Assembly: GCA_030656535.1 (NCBI GenBank)
Contig: JAUSPL010000186.1
Location: 1 to 9,593 of the forward strand
From: Gemmobacter sp.
GTDB taxonomy: Bacteria; Pseudomonadota; Alphaproteobacteria; Rhodobacterales; Rhodobacteraceae
Reading direction: 5' to 3'
DNA: 9,593 bases
The notes beneath the pieces were generated by a model. That model was not told the DNA's origin and made no database searches. It was given only the letters and a program-made list of their open reading frames with translations. Shown in pieces: positions 1 to 6,828 of this stretch. Positions within the stretch are counted from its first letter, which is position 1. Each line of letters opens with the position of its first letter. The position numbers and the translations under genes are program-made.

Positions 1-628
1 AGCGGTTTGCGAAGGGCGCGCGCTTGTCATGATCCGCGATACACACCCGTGACCCTGCCATCCGAACAACCGACCGCCCTTGGGCCGAAGCAGGGCCTTT
101 GGCCGCGCGGTCAGAATGGACCGATTGCTGGCCGCCGTATCCTCGTGACGCACGCTTGCAACGCGGGAAAGGTGACTTTGGTCGCCGACAGGCTGCCCGT
201 TTCAGGTCTGCCCGCCATCGACCGCCAACCATCTGGCGCGTGCCGACACTGCGCTCTCTGACGCGCTGCCCCCTTGCACACCGCCTGCAATCTGCGACAC
301 TTTGCCCCAAATGACCTGCACCGGGATACACGTTTTCATTCGGTCCAACCCTGCCACCCAAGGCACGGGGGGGCATAAAGCCAAGACCAAGGCACACAAC
401 ACGCAACCGGGATATCGGCCCTGCTGCGTCACATGTGCTGCCGGGTCTGAACAGCTTGAACCCGACAGATGCAGATGGGCCGCAAGGCAGGTCAGGAAAC
501 CGGGGGTGAGGCGGCGTTCATGGCGCCCAGCCCCCGCACAAGCGGCGCCCTGCGCGTCATTAAAATGCCTAGCGCCATTGGCGTTGGGCAAGAACAGGCG
601 CGGCACGCGTCCCGGAAAGGTCTTTTGT
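1..628. other. Intergenic stretch without a convincing gene, upstream of the GST gene
   Basis: No reading frame here has a recognisable domain, a good ribosome binding site and coding-like composition together. The open frames on both strands are rich in Arg, Cys, Pro and Ala and look like stop-poor GC-rich DNA. The only regulatory-looking part is the right end. A TAAAAT hexamer at 561-566 could be a -10 box, though no matching -35 is visible. A perfect inverted repeat, CGCCA-T-TGGCG, lies at 573-583, followed by the GST ribosome binding site at 614-620. I see no tRNA-like fold or insertion-sequence end. The left border is the window edge, so a gene beginning or ending just outside cannot be excluded. 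Confidence 0.6.
561..583 (+). promoter_or_regulatory. Possible -10 box and inverted repeat in front of the GST gene
   Basis: TAAAAT at 561-566 matches five of six positions of the sigma-70 -10 consensus. Seven bases after it begins the 11-base perfect inverted repeat CGCCA-T-TGGCG (573-583). No TTGACA-like -35 is visible at the right distance, so the promoter call is weak. The repeat could be an operator half-site pair near the start of transcription, a small leader hairpin, or chance. Confidence 0.22.
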
Positions 629-1237
629 ATGCGGCTCTATCACTCTGCGACGTCTCCCTATGTCCGCAAGGTCATGGTCTTGCTTTTGGAAACCGGCCAA
701 CGTGACGCGGTCACACTGGTTGCCGCCTCTGGAACACCGGTCGATCCCGGCACCATGCCGCTGGCGCAGAACCCGCTGGGCAAGATCCCTGCACTGGAAC
801 GCGATGACGGTCCGGCGCTTTACGACAGCCGGGTGATCTGCCGCTATCTGGACGATCGCGCAGGCGGCAAGCTGTATCCCAAGGGGCCCGCGCTTTGGGA
901 TACCCTGACGCTGGAAGCAACGGCTGATGGCATGCTCGATGCCGCAATTCTGATGGTCTATGAATCTCGGGTCCGCCCCGAGGAAAAACGGCTGCCCGAA
1001 TGGGTCGAAGGTCAGTGGGGCAAGGTTGCCCGGGCGTTGGATGCGCTGGAAAGCCGCTGGATGGCCCACTTGAATGGGCCGCTGGATATGGGTCAAGTCG
1101 CCATCGCCTGCGCACTGGCCTATCTGGAGTTCCGTCATGGCGACCGGACCTGGCGACCCGACCATCCGCAATTGGCCACCTGGTTTGACCGATTCGCGCA
1201 ACGCGACAGCATGAAGGCCACGGTCATCCCGACCTGA
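629..1237 (+). CDS. Glutathione S-transferase family protein
   Basis: A soluble 202-residue protein of the cytosolic GST fold, expected to use glutathione for conjugation or thiol-transfer chemistry; the substrate cannot be read from the sequence. The N-terminal thioredoxin-like domain covers about residues 1-80. It shows the family's SPYVRKV start (S9-P10, near the catalytic Ser/Cys position), the cis-proline in GKIPAL (P54) and the Asp-Ser pair (D66-S67) that normally binds the gamma-glutamyl part of glutathione. The all-helical C-terminal domain runs from about 85 to 200 and includes GQVAIACALAYLEFR (155-169), typical of one bacterial GST subgroup. The ATG at 629 was chosen because GGAAAGG (614-620) sits 8 bases before it and the fold starts there; the same frame stays open upstream to 302 but that part resembles no protein. 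The gene lies on the petABC strand but is 551 bases away, so cotranscription is uncertain. Confidence 0.9.
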   Translation: MRLYHSATSPYVRKVMVLLLETGQRDAVTLVAASGTPVDPGTMPLAQNPLGKIPALERDDGPALYDSRVICRYLDDRAGGKLYPKGPALWDTLTLEATADGMLDAAILMVYESRVRPEEKRLPEWVEGQWGKVARALDALESRWMAHLNGPLDMGQVAIACALAYLEFRHGDRTWRPDHPQLATWFDRFAQRDSMKATVIPT

Positions 1238-1273
1238 AGCCCAACGCGGGCGCTTTGGTCGCGGCGCGGCCGG

Positions 1274-1504
1274 CTACCTGGTTCGGGGCGCATGGGTGTT
1301 GTTTGCAATGCGCTCCGGCACCGCGCGGACGGACGGCTTGACCGACACCCAAAGCGCAACCTGGCCCGGTGAAAAAATCGCGATCAGGCCCACCCGGGAC
1401 GCAAGGTCTTGGGTGGCCTCTTGAAGCGGGGGCAAGCCTGTGGTGCCGGCCCACAAGCGATAGCGATGGAGATGACGCGCACCGCGGTCGGCGTGCTGAT
1501 CCAA
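1274..1504 (-). CDS. Doubtful small ORF or gene remnant, no recognised family
   Basis: A 76-codon frame from TTG at 1504 to TAG at 1274. I do not recognise the product. In favour: a hand count gives about 70, 54 and 74 percent G+C at codon positions 1, 2 and 3, a pattern compatible with coding in this genome, and the middle (residues about 36-55, around GLIAIFSPGQVALWVSV) has a natural-looking hydrophobic run. Against: an in-frame TAA lies directly before the TTG, the initiator is rare, the only Shine-Dalgarno-like feature is a G8 run four bases ahead, and other frames overlap it. It could be a decayed 3' end of a former gene. Very uncertain. Confidence 0.15.
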   Translation of the reverse strand: MDQHADRGARHLHRYRLWAGTTGLPPLQEATQDLASRVGLIAIFSPGQVALWVSVKPSVRAVPERIANNTHAPRTR

Positions 1505-1683
1505 TTACCCCCCCCATGCCTGCGTCCGGCGCAGGACGGCTGGCGCTGTCGCAGCACTGCGGGCGCACTGATTTTCAGGTCTTGGCGCGGCACCTTGCCC
1601 CGGCGCACCCGATGATTCCCCCTTGGACGACAGAACAAGGCGTATTCGATGGCTTTTCCCGGGACATGTGGCGGTTTGCCCGC

Positions 1684-1712
1684 TGGACGGGCCGGACAGA
1701 GGCAGCTAATAA
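1684..1712 (+). promoter_or_regulatory. Weak candidate petABC promoter
   Basis: TGGACG (1684-1689) and TAATAA (1707-1712) are separated by 17 bases. They match four and three of six positions of the sigma-70 consensus, so this is only the best visible pair, not a strong call. If used, it would give a leader of about 70 bases containing the small hairpin at 1755-1768. The -35 part overlaps the GCCCG/CGGGC inverted repeat at 1678-1692. Confidence 0.18.
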
Positions 1713-1788
1713 CCGACCCTGTAGGCTTCGGGGTTCCGCAGCCGTCATAGCATTGGCCGACCCCGGCCGGGAGTAGGGAGAAAGCAAC

Positions 1789-2349
1789 GTGTCCCACGCT
1801 GACGATCACGCAGGCACCCGCAGGGACTTCCTGTATTACGCAACGGCTGGTGCCGGTGCGGTCGCTACCGGCGCCGCCGTCTGGCCGCTGGTCAACCAGA
1901 TGAACCCCTCGGCAGATGTGGCTGCGCTGTCATCGATATTTGTCGATGTCAGCAGCATCGAGCCGGGCACGCAATTGACGGTCAAATACCTGGGCAAGCC
2001 GGTATTCATCCGCCGCCGCATGCCCGAAGAGATCGAAGCCGCACGTGAAGTCCCGCTTGCCGACCTGATCGACACCGAGTCGCGCAACCCCAACAAAGTC
2101 GCCAGTGATGCCTCTGACCCCAACCGGGCGATGGATGCCGCGGGCGAGTGGCTGGTCATGATCGGGGTTTGCACCCACCTTGGTTGCGTGCCGATCGGCA
2201 ACGGCTCCGGCGACTTCGGCGGATGGTTCTGCCCGTGCCACGGATCGCATTATGATAGCGCCGGTCGTATCCGCCGGGGCCCCGCACCCGAAAACCTGCA
2301 TATTCCCGTCGCCGAGTTCGTCGACGAATCCACGATCAAACTGGGCTGA
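1789..2349 (+). CDS. petA: Ubiquinol-cytochrome c reductase Rieske iron-sulfur subunit
   Basis: The 186-residue [2Fe-2S] subunit of cytochrome bc1. It takes an electron from ubiquinol at the Qo site and passes it to cytochrome c1 by swinging its head domain. A twin-arginine motif TRRDFL (10-15) precedes a hydrophobic segment (about 16-37) that serves as an uncleaved Tat signal-anchor. The hinge follows (about 38-50), then the periplasmic head. The cluster boxes are CTHLGC (128-133) and CPCHGS (148-153): C128, H130, C148 and H151 are the ligands, C133 and C150 form the disulfide, and S153 and Y155 are the residues that tune cluster potential in relatives. Everything is one residue off R. sphaeroides numbering. 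Translation starts at GTG 1789 with GGGAG at 1776-1780, 8 bases away; no better start exists before the Tat motif. First gene of petABC. Confidence 0.98.
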   Translation: MSHADDHAGTRRDFLYYATAGAGAVATGAAVWPLVNQMNPSADVAALSSIFVDVSSIEPGTQLTVKYLGKPVFIRRRMPEEIEAAREVPLADLIDTESRNPNKVASDASDPNRAMDAAGEWLVMIGVCTHLGCVPIGNGSGDFGGWFCPCHGSHYDSAGRIRRGPAPENLHIPVAEFVDESTIKLG

Positions 2350-2360
2350 GGACAGAACCG

Positions 2361-3674
2361 ATGGCTGGTATTCCGCACGACCACTATGAACCAAAGTCCG
2401 GGGCCGAAAAGTGGCTCCACAAGCGCTTGCCGATCGTGGCACTTGCTTATGACACGCTGATGATCCCCACGCCCAAGAACCTGAACTGGATGTGGATCTG
2501 GGGCATCGTCCTGACCTTCTGCCTTGTGGTGCAGATCGTGACCGGCATCGTGCTGGTTATGCATTATACGCCCCATGCAGACATGGCATTCGCCAGTGTC
2601 GAGCACATCATGCGCAACGTGAACGGCGGCTACATGCTGCGCTACATCCACGCGAACGGCGCGTCGCTGTTCTTCGTGGCCGTTTATCTGCACATCTTCC
2701 GCGGCCTGTATTACGGCAGCTACAAAGCCCCGCGCGAAGTCACGTGGATCATCGGCATGCTGATCTATCTTGCGATGATGGCAACGGCGTTCATGGGCTA
2801 TGTGCTGCCCTGGGGCCAGATGTCGTTCTGGGGTGCCACGGTGATCACCGGCCTGTTCGGCGCAATTCCGGGTATCGGCGCGCCGATCCAGGAATGGCTG
2901 CTTGGCGGCCCTGCCGTCGACAACGCCACCCTGAACCGGTTCTTCTCGTTGCACTATCTGCTGCCATTTGTCATTGCGGCGCTGGTTGCGGTGCACATCT
3001 GGGCCTTCCACACGACCGGCAACAACAACCCGACCGGGGTTGAGGTCCGCCGTACGTCCAAGGCCGAGGCCGACAAGGACACGCTTCCCTTCTGGCCCTA
3101 CTTTGTCATGAAGGACCTGTTTGCGCTGTCCGTCATCTTTCTGGTGTTCTTTGCCATCGTCGGCTTCATGCCCAACTACCTGGGCCACCCTGACAACTAC
3201 ATCGAGGCAAACGCTCTTGTGACGCCAGCACACATTGTGCCTGAATGGTATTTCTTGCCGTTCTACGCCATCCTGCGCGCCTTTACCGCTGATGTCTGGG
3301 TTGTACAGTTGGTACAGTTCGTGACGTTCGGCATCATCGACGCAAAGTTCTTTGGCGTGCTGGCGATGTTTGGTGCGATTGCCGTGATGGCGCTGGCCCC
3401 GTGGCTGGACACCTCTTCGGTTCGGTCGGGAAAATACCGGCCGATGTTCAAATGGTGGTTTGCGCTGTTGGCGGTCGACTTCATCGTCTTGATGTGGGTT
3501 GGCGCCATGCCGACAGACGGGATCTATCCCTACATTTCGTTGGTCGCATCGACCTACTGGTTTGCATACTTCCTTGTGTTGCTACCGCTGCTTGGCGTGA
3601 TCGAAAAGCCGCTGGCCCAGCCTGCAACCATCGAAGAAGACTTCAAAGCCCACTACGGCAACCCGGCCGAGTGA
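2361..3674 (+). CDS. petB: Cytochrome b subunit of the bc1 complex
   Basis: A 437-residue integral membrane protein with eight expected transmembrane helices. It carries the low- and high-potential b hemes and forms both quinone sites. Heme ligands are H97 and H111 in one helix and H198 and H212 in another, at exactly the R. sphaeroides positions. The Qo motif PEWY is at 294-297 (E295). Qi-site residues H217, N221, K251 and D252 are present. GYVLPWGQMSFWG (146-158) is the conserved stretch leading into the Qo-side cd helices. It is of the long bacterial type, not split as in plastid b6/subunit IV. The ATG at 2361 lies 11 bases after the petA stop, and its ribosome binding site GAGGA (2348-2352) overlaps that stop codon, so translation of the two is probably coupled. 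No missing key residue was seen. Confidence 0.98.
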   Translation: MAGIPHDHYEPKSGAEKWLHKRLPIVALAYDTLMIPTPKNLNWMWIWGIVLTFCLVVQIVTGIVLVMHYTPHADMAFASVEHIMRNVNGGYMLRYIHANGASLFFVAVYLHIFRGLYYGSYKAPREVTWIIGMLIYLAMMATAFMGYVLPWGQMSFWGATVITGLFGAIPGIGAPIQEWLLGGPAVDNATLNRFFSLHYLLPFVIAALVAVHIWAFHTTGNNNPTGVEVRRTSKAEADKDTLPFWPYFVMKDLFALSVIFLVFFAIVGFMPNYLGHPDNYIEANALVTPAHIVPEWYFLPFYAILRAFTADVWVVQLVQFVTFGIIDAKFFGVLAMFGAIAVMALAPWLDTSSVRSGKYRPMFKWWFALLAVDFIVLMWVGAMPTDGIYPYISLVASTYWFAYFLVLLPLLGVIEKPLAQPATIEEDFKAHYGNPAE

Positions 3675-3691
3675 GAGAAAGGACACACATC

Positions 3692-4480
3692 ATGATCCGG
3701 AAACTCACCCTCTCGGCGTTGACCGCTCTGACCCTGTCCACCGGCGGCGCGCTTGCTGCCGCGGGCGAAAGCCACATCGAAGACTTCGCCTTTTCGTTCG
3801 AAGGGCCATTTGGCACGTTTGATCAGATGCAGCTGCAGCGCGGCTTGCAGATCTACACCGAGGTCTGTGCGGCCTGTCATGGCCTGAAGTTCGTTCCTGT
3901 CCGTACGCTTTCGGACGATGGTGGCCCGGCGTTGCCCCAAGATCAGGTCCGCGCTTATGCGGCCGAACTTGCATCCGTTCCGCTGCCCGATGGTGAAGAG
4001 CGCCCGCGGGAATCGTCGGATCACTTTCCGGGATCGAACCTGTCAAACGCACCTGACCTCAGCCTGATGGCCAAGGCACGTGCAGGGTTCCATGGCCCCT
4101 ACGGCCTTGGCATCAACCAGTTCTTCCGCGGCATTGGCGGCCCGGAATACATCGCGTCCCTGCTGACCGGCTATACCGGCGAAGAAAAGGAAGAGGCGGG
4201 ATCCACGTTCTATGCGAACACCGCATTCCCGGGCGGCTGGATTGCGATGGCGCCGCCGATGTCGGACGGTCAGGTGGAATTCCTGGATGGTCACGCGAAC
4301 GATGTCCATATTATGGCGCAGGACGTGTCCGCATTCTTGATGTGGACCGCTGAACCCAAGATGATGGCGCGCAAACAGGCGGGCCTGACCGCTGTCATCT
4401 TCCTGACTGTGCTTTCGGTGCTCTTGTATCTGACGAACAAGCGGATCTGGGCTGGGGTCAAAGGCAAGAAACACGCCTGA
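3692..4480 (+). CDS. petC: Cytochrome c1 subunit of the bc1 complex
   Basis: A 262-residue membrane-anchored c-type cytochrome that accepts electrons from the Rieske head and reduces soluble or membrane cytochrome c in the periplasm. A Sec signal peptide covers residues 1 to about 22 (ALA before the likely cleavage site). The heme-binding CAACH is at 59-63. The sixth ligand should be M186 in GGWIAMAPPM (181-190). A single C-terminal anchor helix spans about 231-248, followed by a basic tail. C59 and C62 are the only cysteines, so the extra loop with a disulfide known from the R. sphaeroides and R. capsulatus proteins is absent between about 160 and 180. ATG 3692 was chosen because AAAGGA (3678-3683) lies 8 bases ahead and the signal peptide starts there; an upstream in-frame start would overlap petB extensively. 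Last gene of the operon, followed by a terminator. Confidence 0.97.
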   Translation: MIRKLTLSALTALTLSTGGALAAAGESHIEDFAFSFEGPFGTFDQMQLQRGLQIYTEVCAACHGLKFVPVRTLSDDGGPALPQDQVRAYAAELASVPLPDGEERPRESSDHFPGSNLSNAPDLSLMAKARAGFHGPYGLGINQFFRGIGGPEYIASLLTGYTGEEKEEAGSTFYANTAFPGGWIAMAPPMSDGQVEFLDGHANDVHIMAQDVSAFLMWTAEPKMMARKQAGLTAVIFLTVLSVLLYLTNKRIWAGVKGKKHA

Positions 4481-4502
4481 CCCCGTCGGTACTTGTCCAA
4501 AG

Positions 4503-4538
4503 AAAACCCCGCCCCAACACATTGGGGCGGGGTTTTTT
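4503..4538 (+). terminator. Rho-independent terminator of petABC, possibly bidirectional
   Basis: An 11-bp perfect stem CCCCGCCCCAA/TTGGGGCGGGG (4507-4517 with 4522-4532) encloses the loop CACA and is followed by TTTTTT (4533-4538). It begins 22 bases after the petC stop. AAAA at 4503-4506 extends the stem on the other side, and read on the minus strand gives TTTTCTTT, so it may also stop leftward transcription from the converging peptidase gene, whose stop is about 210 bases away. Confidence 0.93.
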
Positions 4539-4749
4539 GTTGGCCCACATCGGGCATAGTCACATGCGCCATCATCGCGTCCTCGTATCTTTGGACGAGC
4601 GCTGTTCGCTGTGACGTGAACCACCAGACAGACGGCGCAGACAACGCACACCTTAGCGTGCCAAACTGGCCGGTGCCCGATATGTCCCCCGCCCGACACC
4701 CAAATGCGCTGGTCAGCCGGGCAAGGGTTCGTGGCGCGTCCTGTCAGGA

Positions 4750-6768
4750 TCAGGCAGCGTCCAGAAGGCCCCGGCCTTTCAAGAGCGCCTCTGGCCCCGG
4801 CATCCGGCCCCGGAATGCGGTGTACAGCTGATCTGCCTCGACCGAGCCGCCAGAAGACAAAATGAACGTCTCCAGTCGCGCCGCGGTCGCCGCGTCAAAC
4901 GGATCGCCCGCTTCGTCAAACGCCTGAAACGCGTCGGCGTCCATCACCTCGGACCACATGTAGCTATAGTAGCCAGCAGCATATCCCCCGCCCGAAAACA
5001 CATGCGCGAAATGTGGCGTGGCGTGGCGCATCGTGATCGCGCGCGGCATCCCAAGCCCCGCAAGGACCTCGGCCTGTTTGGCCATCGGGTCGGCAGGCGG
5101 CACCCCCTCGTGAAACGCCATATCCACCAACGCGGATGCGACATATTCCACGGTGCTGAACCCCTGATCATAGGTACTGGTTGCCAGCAACCTGTCACGC
5201 AAGTCCGCTGGCATCGGCACGCCGGTTTGCCAGTGGCGGGCGTGACGTTCCAGGACCTCGGGCACGGACAACCAATGTTCGTACAACTGGCTGGGAAGCT
5301 CGACAAAGTCGCGCGCAACATTGGTCCCTGCCAACGCGCCATAGGTCACATCCGACAACATCCCGTGCAAGGCGTGGCCGAATTCGTGGAACAGCGTCCG
5401 CGCGTCATCCCACGACAACAGGGCGGGATCGCCTTTGACAAAGTTGCAGACGTTCACGATGACCGGCCGCTCTGCCCCGCCAAACTTGCGTTGCCCGCGG
5501 AACGCGGACATCCAGGCGCCCGAGCGTTTGGACCCGCGTGCAAAATAGTCCCCGATGAACACCGCCACATGCTCGCCCTTGCGTGTCACCTCCCACGCGC
5601 GGGCATCGGGGTGATAGAGCGGCACATCCAGCGGACGGAACTCCAGGCCGAACAATCGGTTCGCACAATCAAAAGCGGCCGCGATCATCGCCTCCAACGA
5701 CAGATAGGGCTTCAACGCGGACTCGTCCAGATCGTGTTCCGCCTTGCGACGCTTACCGGAATAGTAGCGCCAGTCCCAAGGTGCCAGGTCGTCATTGATG
5801 CCATCCTCAAGCATCATGCCTGACAGCACGCCTGCATCGACCAGAGCCCGTGCGCGGGCCGGGGCCCACACCCGCATCAGCAGATCCCGAACAGCGCCAG
5901 GATTGCCCGCCATTTCGGTTTCCAGCTTGTAGGCGGCAAAGTCGGGATACCCCAGCATTTGTGCCCGCTCGTGCCGAATGGCCAAAGTTTCGGCCACAAG
6001 CGCGCGATTGTCTGTCGCGCCACCGTTTTCGCCCCGCGCAACCCACGCCTGAAAGGCCGTCTGGCGCAAGTCGCGGCGGGGTGAATATTGCAAGAAGGGC
6101 ACGATCAACGAGCGGCTAAGAGTGATGATCGCGCCGGGGCGCCCGCGCTCGGCGCCGGCATCACGGGCGGCGGTCACCAGAAAATCGGGCAGCCCTCCCA
6201 GGTCGGTCTCGGCCAGATCCATGAACCAGTCGCGTTCGTCCGCCAGAAGGTTCTGCGCAAACTGGGTCCCAATCACGGCGGAGCGTTCATTCAGCGCCGT
6301 CATCCGTTGCATCTGATCGGGGGACAGCGCAGCCCCTGCCCTGACAAAGCCGCGGCGCTGCAATTCCAAAAGCCGCGCCTGCTCGGGGCTCAGGCTCAAC
6401 GAGTCACGCGCCTGCCAAACGGCATCGACCCGCGCGAACAAGGCTGGGTTCAGCGCCCGCTCGCTGTAGTAGGCCGACAGCAGGGGGGCCAGATCGCGCT
6501 GCAGGGCCTCGCGTGCAGGGTTAGAATCTGCGCCAGACAGGTTGTAAAACACACCCGATACGCGATCGAGGGACTCTTCGGCTGTCTCAAGTGCCTCGAC
6601 CGTATTGGCAAACGTGGGGGCCTCGGTCGACGCCGAGATGGCCGCGATATTGGCCCGCCCTTCGGCCAAAGCGGCCTTGAACGCCGGGGCAAAATCTGCA
6701 TCGGTGATGGTGGCAAAGGGCGGCAAGGCAAAGGGGGTGTCCCAATGCGACAAAAGCGGGTTGGTCAT
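4750..6768 (-). CDS. dcp: M3 family zinc metallopeptidase, Dcp-like peptidyl-dipeptidase
   Basis: A 672-residue oligopeptidase of the thimet family (M3A), close in length to E. coli Dcp (about 680). Such enzymes degrade short peptides in the cytoplasm, and Dcp removes C-terminal dipeptides. The zinc motif HEFGH is at 461-465 (H461, catalytic E462, H465), and the third ligand is E490 in RDFVELPSQ, 25 residues on, as is usual for M3. The C-terminal substrate-pocket segment GGGYAAGYYSYMWSE (593-607) is present. LFARVDAVWQ (110-119), APWDWRYY (329-336) and the DVPLYHPDARAWEV stretch (381-394) fit Dcp better than OpdA/PrlC. No signal peptide is seen, so it should be cytosolic. ATG 6768 is preceded by AAGGAGA at a spacing of 5 bases. 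The EamA gene ends 60 bases upstream on the same strand and no terminator separates them, so they may share a transcript. The subfamily call is less sure than the M3 call. Confidence 0.93.
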   Translation of the reverse strand: MTNPLLSHWDTPFALPPFATITDADFAPAFKAALAEGRANIAAISASTEAPTFANTVEALETAEESLDRVSGVFYNLSGADSNPAREALQRDLAPLLSAYYSERALNPALFARVDAVWQARDSLSLSPEQARLLELQRRGFVRAGAALSPDQMQRMTALNERSAVIGTQFAQNLLADERDWFMDLAETDLGGLPDFLVTAARDAGAERGRPGAIITLSRSLIVPFLQYSPRRDLRQTAFQAWVARGENGGATDNRALVAETLAIRHERAQMLGYPDFAAYKLETEMAGNPGAVRDLLMRVWAPARARALVDAGVLSGMMLEDGINDDLAPWDWRYYSGKRRKAEHDLDESALKPYLSLEAMIAAAFDCANRLFGLEFRPLDVPLYHPDARAWEVTRKGEHVAVFIGDYFARGSKRSGAWMSAFRGQRKFGGAERPVIVNVCNFVKGDPALLSWDDARTLFHEFGHALHGMLSDVTYGALAGTNVARDFVELPSQLYEHWLSVPEVLERHARHWQTGVPMPADLRDRLLATSTYDQGFSTVEYVASALVDMAFHEGVPPADPMAKQAEVLAGLGMPRAITMRHATPHFAHVFSGGGYAAGYYSYMWSEVMDADAFQAFDEAGDPFDAATAARLETFILSSGGSVEADQLYTAFRGRMPGPEALLKGRGLLDAA

Positions 6769-6828
6769 GGAGGTCTCCTTTGCAGGAAACCTAGCGCGGG
6801 GCTGGCCCGTGCGCCAGTGCCCGCCGGG

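Larger units (their letters stand above)
1238..1788. other. 551-base intergenic region between the GST gene and petA
   Basis: No confident gene. It should contain the petABC promoter, but no strong sigma-70 box pair is visible; the best weak pair I found is TGGACG (1684-1689) with TAATAA (1707-1712) at 17-base spacing. Other structure: a perfect 6-bp hairpin CCTGCG/CGCAGG (1519-1535), a run of eight C at 1508-1515, a 5-bp hairpin GCCCG/CGGGC (1678-1692), and a 5-bp hairpin GGCCG/CGGCC (1755-1768) just ahead of the petA ribosome binding site. A 76-codon minus-strand frame at 1274-1504 has mildly coding-like composition and is listed separately. Just after the GST stop there is only an imperfect, bulged stem, not a clear terminator. 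Confidence 0.6.

Noticed and set aside
202..606. 134-codon minus-strand frame
   Set aside because: GTG start without a ribosome binding site, third-position G+C only about 68 percent, several rare codons (AGA, CGA, TTA) and no domain. Probably chance, though not excluded.
302..628. In-frame upstream extension of the GST gene by 109 codons
   Set aside because: It resembles no protein, is rich in Arg, Cys and Pro, and the GST fold plus a good ribosome binding site begin at 629.
1369..1776. 135-codon plus-strand frame before petA
   Set aside because: Low-complexity Arg/Gly/Pro composition, no family resemblance and no credible ribosome binding site.
2250..3233. 327-codon minus-strand frame opposite petA and petB
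   Set aside because: A His/Asp/Gly-rich shadow produced by the codon bias of petB on the other strand.
3401..3691. Upstream in-frame start for cytochrome c1
   Set aside because: It would overlap petB by over 270 bases and bury the signal peptide; ATG 3692 has a proper ribosome binding site.
4549..4681. Distant 8-base inverted repeat ATCGGGCA / TGCCCGAT flanking the petC-dcp gap
   Set aside because: Too short and too far apart (over 115 bases) to be more than chance; no transposase or target-site duplication nearby.
4493..4831. 112-codon plus-strand frame after petC
   Set aside because: It runs through the terminator stem and into the 3' end of the peptidase gene.
5002..5823. 273-codon plus-strand frame, and a similar one at 6088-7044
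   Set aside because: Shadows of the minus-strand M3 peptidase; Arg/His/Gly-rich and without any domain.
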